From the NCBI GenBank assembly GCA_903813345.2, contig CAIIXF020000002.1, forward strand, positions 26,548,455 through 26,612,454: a stretch of 64,000 nucleotides of DNA. The letters are read 5' to 3'. This DNA is from Owenia fusiformis. Its lineage: Eukaryota > Annelida > Polychaeta > Sabellida > Oweniidae. Below are positions 1-12,539 of this stretch, piece by piece; position 1 is the first letter of the stretch, and every line of letters begins with the position of its first letter. The notes under the pieces were generated by a model, which had not been told where the DNA came from, did not search any database, and was given only the letters and a program-made list of their open reading frames with translations. Position numbers and translations under genes: made by a program.

Positions 1-2310
1 GGTGTTTGTTATAAGCACACGCCTTTTAACAATTGATAGAGACTGAAAAGTGTATTTCATCTTCAGCAAATCTGAAATTAAGCTTTGTTTTTATTGATCG
101 AATTCAATGAAAGTTAATTTCTTTTAAGTTAAGTTAACTTTTATCAGCCTTTAAAAAACTACTATTGTCATCTGTTTTTCCATCTTAGTGTACAATAGTT
201 CTCTACTCTGTTTTCAGAAGTAGGAGATGAACCAGATTTTTGTAGCTTTCATCCATGATAACCCTGAGACCTTGTTGGTTGTGTTTAGATGATGGTGTTT
301 CATACTAATCAGGTATATTATTTCATCGTTTGATTTAATTAACTTGCATCATTTGTGGCTCCTTGCTTCAGAAAGTATTCATTTGTATTTAATGCAGTTA
401 TTATTTAACTTTCACAGCAAATGAGATACTGTAAATTGCTTTAATTTGGTGCTATTTAATTTGGCGCCCTGTGCAAATTTTAAAAGTATGACTGCTATAT
501 AATTAAGTTCTTTTAAAAGGTTTGAACTTAATCCTGATTGACACAATGTTAAAACATCTCAGTAGATTTACTCATCATATTCACAATTTAAAGGTCTTAT
601 TTTAATCAATACAATTTGAAATAAAAGTATAAAATAAAGTAACAGTCTTTTAAAGTACTACTATTGTCCTCTATTTTCCCATCTACCTATTCTGTTTTCA
701 GGATTGTTGTAGCCTTCACCCATGATAACCCTGAGATGATTTTGGCTGTGTTGAGATGAGTGGTGTTATGCTAATCAGGTAGGCCTATATTATTTCTAGA
801 GGTGTCACACTGACCCGGAGTTGACCTGCCATATTTTATCTCAGAAAGTTAAGAGTCATTCTCAGGTATCTACTTTCCTACCGTTCCAACATTTCAAATT
901 ATTATCCAATATAATATTTTAATAAATAGATCTCTAGTTAGATCATTGGATGAAGATTATGAGAGTCAACGAAGGAATGTTTTGGCTATATGATTCTACT
1001 GTAGAAATACAAAAGGATAGTACAAAAAGCTACTAGGGATCTATAAACAGATGAGCATAGGGATTGTTTTACCCCAGAGTAGTCCCAAAAAGTCTCCTGA
1101 GACAAAGATCAGATCTGGTGGAAGAAAGATTACACCCTCAGGTGCATTTTCAGATAACCAACTAATAAAATGTTTATACTACAAGTCTCTAAAATATTTC
1201 AGACAAACTAGCAGTACAAGCAGAATAGAACATTTGACGGTTTGGAAGTTAGGCAGTCTAGAGTCCTCTGAGCTTGGGGAGTTGCGAGGAAAGTGACTTC
1301 GGTAAGTCCAGGTTAATCTATTATTCATTATAGAAGTATTTTATATATATTAAGTTTACAGCAGAATCAAATCTAGCAAGATCCTTGTCATTCTATTCTA
1401 AAAATATAAAGTGCAGACTTTACTTCAGGAATACTAGAGTATTTTACCAAAGAATTTTACAATTATGTATTTTAATTTATATATATGGCTTCCATATTTA
1501 TATTTGGAAGAATTTAAAAAATTTCCCGATTTTCGCACTTTTAATCCTCAATAACTTACTGATTTACAACACATTGTAGACCTTTGAGACATATTGTATC
1601 TGAGATTGTAAAGAATAGATCGCTAGCTCAATTTTGGTTGAAAATGACACTGCAAAATATACAGAGTGGGTATGGGTATACAGGTTACATTTCATACTTT
1701 TCAATAGATTGATTTTTTCCAGGAAAATGTCCAAAAACAAGAAGAAATGGCAATGTGTTAAACATGCAACCAGGGAAACAACGACTGAGCTGTACAAGTC
1801 ATTTGAAAAAACATTTGGAAAGTGATGAGGACCAATGAGAGCTCATGCTTTCAAGGAAAAATGAACACTTAGCATAAACAATATCTGTTCCGATAAGCAA
1901 GCCAGTTTGAATTAAATTTTTATCTCTATAACAAGTAACGGGACAGTACTTTTAAGATTGCATAGATATAATGGCTTCATATCTGAAACATGCAATTTTT
2001 CTAGATTTATTCCCAACTTAAAATGGTCATTATTGCTTTTTGAAAATCAATACCATGTTAACTAATAGAGCATTTGTTCAAGCTCAAATTAGAATATTTA
2101 TTCATTCCCATTCAGAAAAATAACAATATAACCCCTAAACAGTTAGGCTATAGATAATTACATTCATAGTAAAGGGGGTGAATAGATCTGCCGAGATCTG
2201 GGCACAATCTCGGAAATGAAATATCGAAATATCATCAAAGGTTAATCCCATACTTAGTAGTGTTATAGGTAAATAACATGCGGGAATATAATTGATATCT
2301 GAGTTGAGCG
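1..2310. other. gene-free AT-rich stretch with one degenerate duplication
   Basis: No supportable gene. The only clear structure is a diverged direct duplication (about 150-330 and 645-795), listed separately. The short open frames here, the longest being 81 codons at 1051-1296, show no recognisable motif and end near a chance donor-like GTAAGT. Confidence 0.6.
150..795 (+). repeat. diverged direct duplication, two copies about 490 bp apart
   Basis: Segments near 155-330 and 647-795 align through a shared CTACTATTGTC block, a CTGTTTTCAG acceptor-like block, a shared CATGATAACCCTGAGA block and a shared CTAATCAGGTA block. After the acceptor-like TTTTCAG each copy can be read as a short peptide containing HDNPE and ending in a stop. 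Most differences between the copies change the residue, so this reads as a duplicated non-coding segment more than as two terminal exons. Confidence 0.55.
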
Positions 2311-2324
2311 GGAGATATATAAGG

Positions 2325-2462
2325 GTTATGTACTGGGAGGTTTTGGATACAGGTTTTATCCCAAGGGAAATATGTGTATATCCCGAGGGACCGCAGGGAC
2401 CAAGGGATATACACATATTTCCCGAGGGATAAACCCTGTATCCAAAACCGACCGTACATAAC
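2325..2462. repeat. palindromic hairpin H1 of the GAGGG hairpin family
   Basis: An imperfect palindrome running from GTTATGTACTGGGAGG to CCGACCGTACATAAC. The arms (GGTTTTGGATACAGG with CCTGTATCCAAAACC, then TTTATCCC with GGGATAAA, then ATATGTGTATATCCC with GGGATATACACATAT) pair around a tip built from GAGGGACC and CAGGGACC. The stem carries CCC-GA-GGG steps facing each other, which leaves GA/GA mismatches. Just outside is GCGGGAGATATAT, a motif that recurs near other copies. Confidence 0.75.
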
Positions 2463-3119
2463 AGATGTATTTCATACCTACTGATGTTCTTGGTACGTCA
2501 TATACCTTATAAAGTTCCAAAATTCAAAAATATACTTAAGATACACATTTTCTTGGTGTTTTAAAGTGGTTTTTTAAGTTTCTGAGATTATCAAACTCAT
2601 ATAGCCTAACTCATATTTTGAAAAATAAAATTTGAAAAAAATGTGAAAATCTTTTTTTTAAAAATGTGAAAAAAAATTTCGGGAAAAATGGGAAATTTCA
2701 ATGCATATTTAATTCTCATAATCTACTAAGTATAGGATAAATCAGTTATTAAATGCTCGATTTTTGATACAGTGTATATCCCTCAGTAAATACAATATGC
2801 CTAATTCAATTTTAAGACAAGCCAGAACGGCAAATCTCCCCAACCCCTTAACTGTTTAGGGGTTAATAAAATACTTAATAAAACTTATTAACGATAGGAT
2901 AGATTTTTGATAGATGACATACGAGACTGTAATTATATTTAAGTTCAATTCTGTGTGTCAATATTCTCTATTTGGATGCTCAAAAAAGTTCTTGTGTATT
3001 AACTCCTTAATTATTGGAAAAACAATATACATTTGTTAATAAGTCAAAGCATAAGTTAGTTGTGTTTTACCTTCACATGTGAAAATGTTAGGCTTAGTGT
3101 GTTATATATAATTTTACTG

Positions 3120-5945
3120 AACATCGGTGTCTACATCTTCCTGTACAGGAACTTTAAATTATGTTCATGTAATGATTCATTTAACTGGACGTTAGTCATT
3201 ACTATCACTATATCTTGTTGATGGCATAATTAAGGTTACTAGAACATTCCTTGCATGTGTTGTCCTAACTTGATGTAACCATAAGTTATGAATTTGCCAT
3301 GTATGTGACAAGCACGTTACAGTCTCTTTATTTTGGCAAAGTCGTTGTTAAGGTTGGCACTACATTCCTGGCTCGTGATATCTAAGTCGAACGTAACTTG
3401 TATACTCATTTATGCGTGTCCACACTTTCCTTTGCCTACAACGTTCTATAGTTAATGTTACCAGAACTTTAACTTGGCCACGTATATGTGACGTTGCATT
3501 AGCACGTTACAGTCTGTTATTTTATTTTTGCAGTCATTGTTAAGGTTGCTACTACATTCCTAGCACATGATATTTAAGTATAAAATGTAACGTTGTATAA
3601 ACATCTGTGCGAGTTCAGACCTTCCTGTGCCTACATCGGTCCAAGACAAACGTTACTAGAACTTTAAACTGGCCAGGTATATGTTACGTTGCATAAGCAC
3701 ATTACAGTCTCACTATTTTTGCGAAGTCATTGTTAAGGTTGGTTCTACATTCCTGGCACGTGATATTTAAGTCAAATGTAACGTTCTTTAAACATCTGTG
3801 CGAGTCCAAACCTTCCTGTACCTACAACGTTCCATAATTAACGTACCAGAACTTAAAACTGGCCACGTATATGTGACGTTGCATAAGCACATTACAGTCT
3901 CGTTATTTTTGCGAAGTTATCGTTTAGGTTGGTTCTACGTTCCTGGCACGTGATATTTAAGTCAAATGTAACGTTCTTTGAACATCTGTGCGAGTCCACA
4001 ACTTCCTGTACCTACAACGTTCCATAATTAACGTATCAGAAATTTAGATTGGCCACGTATTTATGACGTAATGTAAGTACGTTACATTTTCGTTATTTTG
4101 GCGAAGTCATCGTTTAGGTTGGTTCCACGTTCCTGGCACGTGATATTTAAGTCAAATGTAACGTTCTTTAAACATCTGTGCGAGTCCACACCTTCCTGTA
4201 CCTACAACGTTCCATATCAACGTTACCAGAAATTTAGATTGGCCACGTATATATGACGTAATGTAAGTACGTTACATTTTCGTTATTTTGGTGACGTAAT
4301 TGTTAAGGTCGCTACTACGTTCCTGACACGTGATATTTAAGTCAAATGTAACGTTCTTTAAACATCTATGCGAGTCCACACCTTCCTGTACCTACAACGT
4401 TCCATATCAACGTTGCCAGAAATTTAGATTGGCCACGTATTTATGACGTAATGTAAGTACGTTACATTTTCGTTATTTTGGTGACGTAATTGTTAAGGTC
4501 GCTACTACGTTCCTGACACGTGATATTTAAGTCAAATGTAACGTTCTTTAAACATCTATGCGAGTCCACACCTTCCTGTACCTACAACGTTCCATATCAA
4601 CGTTACCAGAAATTTAGATTGGCCACGTATATATGACGTAATGTAAGTACGTTACAGTTTCGTTATTTTGGCGACGTTATTGTTAAGGTCGCTACTACGT
4701 TCCTGACACGTGATATTTAAGTCAAATGTAACGTTCTTTAAACATCTGTGCGAGTCCACACCTTCCTGTACCTACAACGTTCCATATCAACGTTACCAGA
4801 AATTTAGATTGGCCACGTATATATGACGTAATGTAAGTACGTTACAGTTTCGTTATTTTGGCGACGTTATTGTTAAGGTCGCTACTACGTTCCTGACACG
4901 TGATATTTAAGTCAAATGTAACGTTCTTTAAACATCTGTGCGAGTCCACACCTTCCTGTACCTACAACGTTCCATATCAACGTTACCAGAAATTTAGATT
5001 GGCCACGTATTTATGACGTAATGTAAGTACGTTACATTTTCGTTATTTTGGTGACGTAATTGTTAAGGTCGCTACTACGTTCCTGACACGTGATATTTAA
5101 GTCAAATCTAACGTTCTTTAAACATCTATGCGAGTCCACACCTTCCTGTACCTACAACGTTCCATATCAACGTTACCAGAAATTTAGATTGGCCACGTAT
5201 ATATGACGTAATGTAAGTACGTTACAGTTTCGTTATTTTGGCGACGTTATTGTTAAGGTCGCTACTACGTTCCTGACACGTGATATTTAAGTCAAATGTA
5301 ACGTTCTTTAAACATCTGTGCGAGTCCACACCTTCCTGTACCTACAACGTTCAATATCAACGTTACCAGAAATTTAGATTGGCCACGTATTTATGACGTA
5401 ATGTAAGTACGTTACATTTTCGTTATTTTGGTGACGTAATTGTTAAGGTCGCTACTACGTTCCTGACACGTGATATTTAAGTCAAAAGTAACGTTCTTTA
5501 AACATCTATGCGAGTCCACACCTTCCTGTACCTACAACGTTCCATATCAACGTTACCAGAAATTTAGATTGGCCACGTATATATGACGTAATGTAAGTAC
5601 GTTACAGTTTCGTTATTTTGGCGACGTTATTGTTAAGGTCGCTACTACGTTCCTGACACGTGATATTTAAGTCAAATGTAACGTTCTTTAAACATCTGTG
5701 CGAGTCCACACCTTCCTGTACCTACAACGTTCCATATCAACGTTACCAGAAATTTAGATTGGCCACGTATTTATGACGTAATGTAAGTACGTTACAGTTT
5801 CGTTATTTTGGCGACGTAATTGTTAAGGTCGCTACTACGTTCCTGACACGTGATATTTAAGTCAGATGTAACGTTCTTTAAACATCTGTGCGAGTCCACA
5901 CCTTCCTGTACCTACAACGTTCCATATTTAACGTTGCTACAACTT
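3120..5945. repeat. tandem satellite array, 190-bp unit
   Basis: A marker inside the unit (TCCTGACACGTGATATT and its early variants) falls at 3751, 3941, 4131, 4321, 4511, 4701, 4891, 5081, 5271, 5461, 5651 and 5841, an exact 190-bp period. Two to three more diverged copies precede it from about 3120. The unit carries about 13 CpG dinucleotides, several ACGT cores, a CACGTG and a TGACGTAA, in otherwise CpG-poor DNA. Left-hand copies are diverged and right-hand copies nearly uniform, with two variants (ATATATGACG/CAGTTT/GCGACGTTAT and TTATGACG/CATTTT/GTGACGTAAT) often alternating. The right end gives way to a sequence containing TTGTTAGCTGGGTACCC. It may be the central array of a non-autonomous element. 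Confidence 0.95.
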
Positions 5946-6283
5946 GAGACATATATTCTGACGACGTTATCACAACGTAAAATTGTTAGCTGGGTACCCA
6001 CCTGAATAATGAGTCTGAGCTGTAGTTGACAGTTTTGAGACATATTGTGCCATTTTTTGAAAAAGGCTGGGGTCAGATAACCTATATTATCCTATGCCAA
6101 GTTGAGTTTTAGGGAGATAAGTTGGTAAGATATATCCCGTATTCTGATTTTGAGGTTTCCATATCCAGAACATCCATATCTCCCGCCATATCTCCCGCTT
6201 CAGTGCATATCTTCCCGCTTCGGTGCATATCTTCCTGCTTCCGGTAATTTCACTGAAAACTCTACTTGGTATAGGATAAACCA

Positions 6284-6422
6284 GTTATGTACGGTCGGTT
6301 TGGATATTGGGTTCATCCCTCGTGAGATGTGCACATCTACCTTCGGTCCCTACGGTCCCTCAGGTAGATATGCATATCTCCCTCTGGATAAACCCCATAT
6401 CCAAAACCTCCCAGTACATAAC
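6284..6422. repeat. palindromic hairpin H2, opposite orientation to H1
   Basis: It runs from GTTATGTACGGTCGG to CCTCCCAGTACATAAC, which is the H1 family read on the other strand. Arms TTTGGATATTGGG and CCCATATCCAAA pair, followed by inner arms around a CGGTCCCTACGGTCCCTC tip. To its left (6165-6240) are short tandem copies of CATATCTTCCCGCTTC, matching the GCGGGAGATAT motif beside H1. Confidence 0.7.
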
Positions 6423-6672
6423 CCTTATTTATCTTCGGGAGATATGTCTTGCTTCTATGGATAACTACATGTGTGCGTTGATTCATGAAACTACCGTTTG
6501 AAGTGATGTCTGAAGCAGAGAAAATTTAGAATTCTTTCATAACACACGTAGTATACAGATTACATCCTCCTTAGCAGGCTTCCAGAATCGTACCTCCTTA
6601 CTAGATTCTGGATTTTGAAACCCTGCGTACGGAGGATGACAGATTATGACCATGAAAAGCCCAAAATTATTA

Positions 6673-7219
6673 TACAGGGTTACCCATTAAAACAGAACCC
6701 TCCAAAAATGAAATAACTTTTTTACTTTTACATATGTAATCGCCTTTATTTTTCATGAATAGAGACTACAATCTATTGATGACAATGTGATACTAAATTC
6801 TTTTCATAAGATTCAATATGTTTCTTGTTATGGTTAATTTAAAAATGTGCCCACTTTCGACAAAAAAATGTAAGAAATACTCAGAGGCCAGGAATTTCAG
6901 TCATCTGATTTTTACAAGGTGTGTTTATTTTTGCTTATCCTTCTTTTTCATTTTAGATTTTAAATGAGGCTTTGATTTTACGTCTTCTTTTGGAATTTCT
7001 TTCTGAATTTCTCATAAAATCTCAAGATATGATTTGTCAAAATGTTGATTTTCCGAAAATTGGACACATTCTAAGATCATCAATGATATCACAAATAATC
7101 AATTTTATATATTATCATCCATAGTTTCTAGTTTATGCACATAAGAAATTGGGTTGATAGGATAGGTATCTAAGAAGTTTTTACACTTTCAGAGGGTTCT
7201 GTTTTTGGGTCACCCTGTA
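6673..7219. mobile_element. mariner-like MITE, about 547 bp
   Basis: About 30 bp of the left end (TACAGGGTTACCCATTAAAA, then CAGAACCCTC) reappears inverted at the right end (GAGGGTTCTG, then GGGTCACCCTGTA). The ends read TACAGGGT..ACCCTGTA with TA dinucleotides outside, as is usual for Tc1/mariner-type elements. There is no transposase reading frame inside, so it is non-autonomous. Confidence 0.65.
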
Positions 7220-8873
7220 CATACACATGTTCACAAATAATCATTTTACCATTTTTATTTGTATATGGACATTACGTGATCGACGTCAAAGAATAACAAA
7301 ATGAACTATAAATCTTTCAAAACAATGTTGAAAGGATTTATTATCTGCTTGACACCCTATGCAAGTAATCTTAGCATTCGATCCAAGGCCACGTGTTACT
7401 ACGAAATGGCTCACTATAAATAAGATATCCCCGGGGATATTTCAAAAAGTTATGACAACTTTCATGTTTCTTTTTCGTATTGGCGAATGTAAACAAATGA
7501 GGTTACTTCGCTACGGCTTCGTAACGTCTTCTATCCTGAATTTGAAAATTGTTTTCTACACAAAGTACAATCAATTGAGACTGACCATTCTTACAGGGAC
7601 AATATCGCACAAGTCTGTTCCCCAGACAATCATTGAAGTCCCATTAAAATTGCTCATATAATATCCTACATACCTAGGATATATTTCGAGAACATATTGA
7701 GGGGACAGTATTACCGATATATTAAGAAAATCAACAGAAATGCAACCAACTGTCGGATATAACGCAATTAGTTCAAATTAACATACGACCGTTTTTCTGT
7801 ATTCTGAAACCCTTGAAAGTACTAAATATAACCAGCCTGTGTTATAAGTGTTATGGGGAAAGACAACCAGAAATGTGTTGTGGTTGAAAAAAAGAAAGAA
7901 ATTTTAATTTCATTAAGACTTTATTACTTGCCAGAATCTGTGAACAATTATCAAATTGACTGCATTACGAATTTGGAGGCCTTAAAGTTGGTAAATAGAT
8001 AGACCAACTTCTTATCCATCTTTTTGAGCCAAACTCGAATTGTCCTTTTATCAGACATGATGAGCCACATTTTAAGTCAGGGAAAAATGGGCCAAAATTT
8101 TGAAAATGTAAGGCCCATTTTGGATAATTTGGCCTAAAAAGGCCCCAAAAAGGCCAAGTAATGTCCAAAAGCCCACTTTGATGCCCCACCTGGATCCACC
8201 AGTGGAAATGATCAGTTATATTCCGCAGTTATACAAACAAACCCAGTTCCACGGAGATCACTTGCATGTGGTGTTATTGCTAGTGTCCAGTGCACGTTTG
8301 GTGGAAAATCTTTTAGATGCCCAAAAACATCGATTTGAAAATAAGCATTTGAATGATTCTTGACATAAATACTTCGGGGCATTGTCAAACAATATACATT
8401 TGAGAAACGTTTACTTTTATGATTTCGATCAAGTTAGTCCGAGGTGAAGCTGCAGTATATTGAAGTCGATCACTAGGAGAGTTAATGTATGTACTGAAGC
8501 ATGATTATTGTTGATGAATTCTGAAAGACAATAAATTCAACTGTTTGTTGTTTTTGTCTGTTTATGTTTATTGCCCTTCACAAAAGTGTCAAGGCTGGAA
8601 AGAACAGCGTATATTGCTTCACTTCATATTTTAAAATGTTCAACGTTGCTGTTGCTAATCACGTAGATAAAGAAGAACCAAGACTATGGAAGTATTAATA
8701 GGTTCTAAAAAATATTTTATTGGCCGTTGCAGCCAAACGTCGGGTTGCCGAGTCGACCTGAACTAAAGATGAACCGAATGTCAGATTGCGGAGTTGCTTT
8801 AACCTGTTACCACTGGCCATATAATTCGATTGCCTACAATAAAGTTATTTGCTTATGTTCATATACAGGGTAG
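7220..8873. other. gene-free stretch
   Basis: AT-rich sequence with no supportable gene. A 100-codon frame at 7359-7661 has no motif I can name. A locally G/C-richer patch around 8090-8180 repeats GGCC/TTGG words without forming a clear unit. Confidence 0.5.
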
Positions 8874-9295
8874 TCCAAAACATGGGAGTACTTGTATTTC
8901 AAAAATAGATATTAATCTTATTGATGAAAACATATATCAGTGCAGGGAATTATATTTGGTATATCGTAAGTTCAATTTTATTGTAATTCCTCCATAAAAC
9001 AAACGACGTCATTTTCGTTTCAAAACAGTTTTTCAAAAACTTGTAAAAACATTTGTTCCCGTTGACAAAAAAACTTGTTTTTGCAAATTTATGAAAACCC
9101 GTTTTGAAGTGAAAATGACGTCATTTGTATTATGGACTCTGGTGGACGTGTATTATAATAACTTTAAACTTATGATATGCCAAACTAAAGGTAATTAAAT
9201 TCCCTATCCACTGGTATATAATATGATATGTTTTCGTCAATAAAATCAATATTTATTTTTGAAATACGAGTGTCCCATTTTTTGACCACCCTGTA
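8874..9295. mobile_element. mariner-like MITE, 422 bp, with inner TGACGTCA sites
   Basis: Left end TACAGGGTAGTCCAAAA matches the inverted right end TTTTTTGACCACCCTGTA. The match continues inward (TTTCAAAAATAGATATT against AATATTTATTTTTGAAA). Inside, GACGTCATTTTCGTTTC and GAAAATGACGTCATTT form a second inverted pair, so the element carries two CRE-like palindromes. No coding capacity. Confidence 0.7.
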
Positions 9296-10320
9296 TATGT
9301 CCGTGGCAGTGTCTAAGAGTCCCCCCCGCTCCCTTAGAATTCATGTCCCGAGTTTTCTGAGTTCTCCGAGGGAGGGAACACTCGTCATCCCCTTCCATCT
9401 ATATGTGTCATGTGAAATATGTTTTGAAATAAGAATCAAAAGACAAGTAAGGCATGTCAATTGGTATAGTCATGTCTTAAATAGTCATGCCAAAATAATT
9501 CAATTTATGACTGACACTCCGTTGTACCACGATTGTACCATGGAGGCATCAGTGTAAAGGTAAACTTCATCATCGTCCTTATAGGTTACAAGATCCATTT
9601 TATGCTATATCGTTATATTCATAAAATTGAGGAAAACATGCAAGTGGCGACATCTTAGGTTACCAATTTCAGTTCAACCTTTTGATAGTTCTGTAAACGA
9701 CCGGCGTGACATCTATATAAAGTATATTAACTATTTCTAATAAAAACGATGCGACAAAAAGCATGACTCGCAGAAAAGCAAACACCTCTTCTCAAGGAAT
9801 GGTCATTTCACATTGCACTGAGTCCAGGGCTTAAATCCAATCAAGACAATTATCTAATAACCCATATGCATATATAACTCGTCAAGCATTCAATTTGACT
9901 TGACCCATGGTTATATTATTGTATACTTTCAAACGGTATATTTTTATTACTAAAATATGATCCCTAAGTAATTTTGTTTAAGGGTTAAAACTTTTTTGAT
10001 TTATCATTATTATTACATCAAGTTTGCTGCTTTAAAGGTTGTATATAATATTACAGTGAGTTTCACTCCTTTTCAGAGCCTTGACAGCCTTTTACAAACA
10101 CATTTGAAGTGGATATTAGTATCTTTCATTCCATATAAAGAAAACAGAAGTTGATAAAATATTGACGGAGTGGGAGCTGTTACAATGAGCCCTACTTTTA
10201 GTAATTCTAAAAATAGAAGTCGAAACAACAATGAAATGTTTTAATATCATCTGTCATTGCTATTGACTACAAAATCAAAATGTTGCAAAGGACGATGCTC
10301 GGTTTTGAGAACAGTCTCCT
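9296..10320. other. gene-free stretch
   Basis: No gene, RNA or repeat could be supported here. Sequence is AT-rich and of ordinary complexity. Confidence 0.5.
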
Positions 10321-10321
10321 G

Positions 10322-10650
10322 GGCTAATAATTTTTTTCATGAAAAATATAGAAATATTACCCAAATTAAACTATGAATATTCAAAAGAGGACATTTAAAT
10401 CTACAAGATGTAAAAATAACAAATTGGTCTGAAGCAGGGATAACGCTCAATTTGACCGATTCAATAAAATACAAGTCTCGATTTGGGGAAAGAAGTTCAT
10501 CAGTGTACTGCGCTAATATTTTTTTTTCGAAAAATCTAGAAATATTACCCAAATTAAATTATGACTATTCAAAAGAAGACATTCAAATCTATATTATGTA
10601 AAAATATCAAATTTGTCCGAAGCACGGATAATGCTCATTTAGATTGATGA
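10322..10650. repeat. direct duplication, period about 189 bp, 1.7 copies
   Basis: The block beginning GCTAATAATTTTTTTC, followed by AGAAATATTACCCAAATTAAA, is repeated from 10511 with modest divergence, including GACATTTAAATCTA / GACATTCAAATCTA and GGATAACGCTCA / GGATAATGCTCA. The small open frames across it differ between copies and are not coding. Confidence 0.75.
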
Positions 10651-12539
10651 ACTTCGTTCTCCAAACCGAGAATCGTCCTTTCTTATTTAGTATAAAATCC
10701 ATTTATTTGACACTTAACAGCAGTGTAAAAGTGAAGGCAATGGGATACCTCAGTTGGCTGGGAGATATGAGATATAATTTCTTGGGCACGATACCCAAAT
10801 GGTACGTATTACATTGTTCTCCCTAACCTTCGATTCACAGTAGCGTACGTGTACAGTCTGTGTAATATGTTTTCCAATGTAATAATCATATTCTAATAAA
10901 ACGGAAATGCATATTGAAAATTTGATTGAAAAGTGAGTTTAATCATGAATGACAACAAGACATTAATATTTCATTTAATGACTGGATTGGTTTCAGGAGT
11001 TCTTGGTTTGGAGATAAGCTGAGAAACTGGCAGACGCGAGCATTGTATGTGTAAGATATGCAAGTTACTGTTACTATACCTTACAATAAGCCATATCTCT
11101 TTATACAAACACACCAATTATTCCTACCCCTGGTATCATGTATGAAACATTTCAACACGGTTTATTCACCTTCATTTTAATTATCAGTCTTGTTATTGTA
11201 GGCTTTAAGAGGGCTCTGTGGAAAGAAGGAGGTTTCTGACGTGATTTCTATGTGTAATTTGGCAAATGAAACACGTGTTTGTGACGTCAAACACGTGTTA
11301 CAATGCTAGGAGATAAGGCAAGATGGATTACCAGCAGAAAATGGTTATTTTTCTAATTAAGATTGAAAAACATAAGGATAAAATCAAACCAGGGTAAGAT
11401 TCGTCACCTGTGTACATAATAAATATGACGTTATCTAGGCATTAGTAATAACTTGTACAACAAATGCATGCCCGTTGTGCATCGTGTGTTTTATGTACAT
11501 AGTGTTTCTACGATCGCGACCTGCTTAGTATACGAATTAAAGTACGATATATTTTAATATCTTTGATTGTTCGATTTCTATAATTTAGGTTAGTAATATT
11601 AAAATAATTAGTCATCTTACGTTGACAGAAGTAAAATCTTGAACTTGCATCTATCGTACCCTCGAACCAGTGTAATTAAAAAAGAATAAAAAGTCAAAGA
11701 GTACAGTGACTACAATTTAAAGCCAAACTTTAAGTTAAAACTCTATTTATCATGAATAGTATCGTATTGTATTCAACCCTGCGACGACAAGCATTAAATA
11801 AGAATGTTGTAGGTCGAGGAGCCAATTTCAGTCACTTTGTAAAAGATTTAATTGAAGAGAATAGCATAATTTAGTTTGAAAACCGCTTGTTGAAATATAG
11901 TCTGATTATATAAAAATTAGTAAAAATACTATTTACTTTTTGCAATAATTAATCAATCCTGTTTCTGCTAAATAATTATGGGATAAGATGTGAAGAAATC
12001 AAATGAATACTATGCTTTGATCTGTGATAATATACGACAAAATAATGACAGAAAGTATTTCTAATCACCTCAAGTATGATTTGATTACTTTTTCTCAAAT
12101 CTAGATATCCCCCACTTGCTATGAGCTTATTATTAGTTTCACTAGTGCATTGTTTTATTATTGCATAGCTGACTTCAAATCAATTTGTCTTTTGTCAAAA
12201 ATTTAACAAGAGAAGTTATGAGAGAAAGAATCAATGGGACATTAATCAAATATGAGGTTGGAATTTCTATAATTTGGAAAGATGTCAAATAAAACGGTTT
12301 AACAATACATGCTCGATATGAGGAGAAATCAGATGATAAATCTCTCTAACCTACTGAGAGGTTTACGAACCTCAAGGGTCTTGGCTTTATTATAAAGAAA
12401 GTCAATTCACTGTAGATTTACCCATCGCCATTAGCCACGCCATACGTTTTGTTAAGATGCAGGTCTCGGGTGCGATATACCTCTCGCATGTTTGTTATAC
12501 TGTTAGAGAGTTACTCAAGAATAGAAGGATGAGATATTT
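10651..12539. other. gene-free stretch upstream of Xlox
   Basis: No coding exon could be supported. The notable item is a compact group of CACGTG and TGACGTCA sites at 11270-11297, listed separately. Confidence 0.5.
11270..11297. promoter_or_regulatory. E-box / CRE / E-box cluster (possible enhancer element)
   Basis: CACGTG at 11272-11277, a perfect CRE palindrome TGACGTCA at 11282-11289 and a second CACGTG at 11292-11297 sit within 28 bp. Both CACGTG sites are embedded in ACACGTGTT. The arrangement is nearly symmetric and CpG-containing, 3.0 kb upstream of the Xlox start. These are known binding sites for bHLH and CREB/ATF proteins; a link to Xlox is inference. Confidence 0.3.

Noticed and set aside
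1051-1296. 81-codon frame ending near a GTAAGT
   Set aside because: No acceptor of good quality or recognisable protein; donor-like site probably chance.
3120-5945. Regular repeats resembling a CRISPR array
   Set aside because: The whole 190-bp unit repeats without unique spacers, and the host is an animal; it is a satellite.
7359-7661. 100-codon frame on the + strand
   Set aside because: No recognisable domain, AT-driven composition and no conserved neighbours; probably chance.
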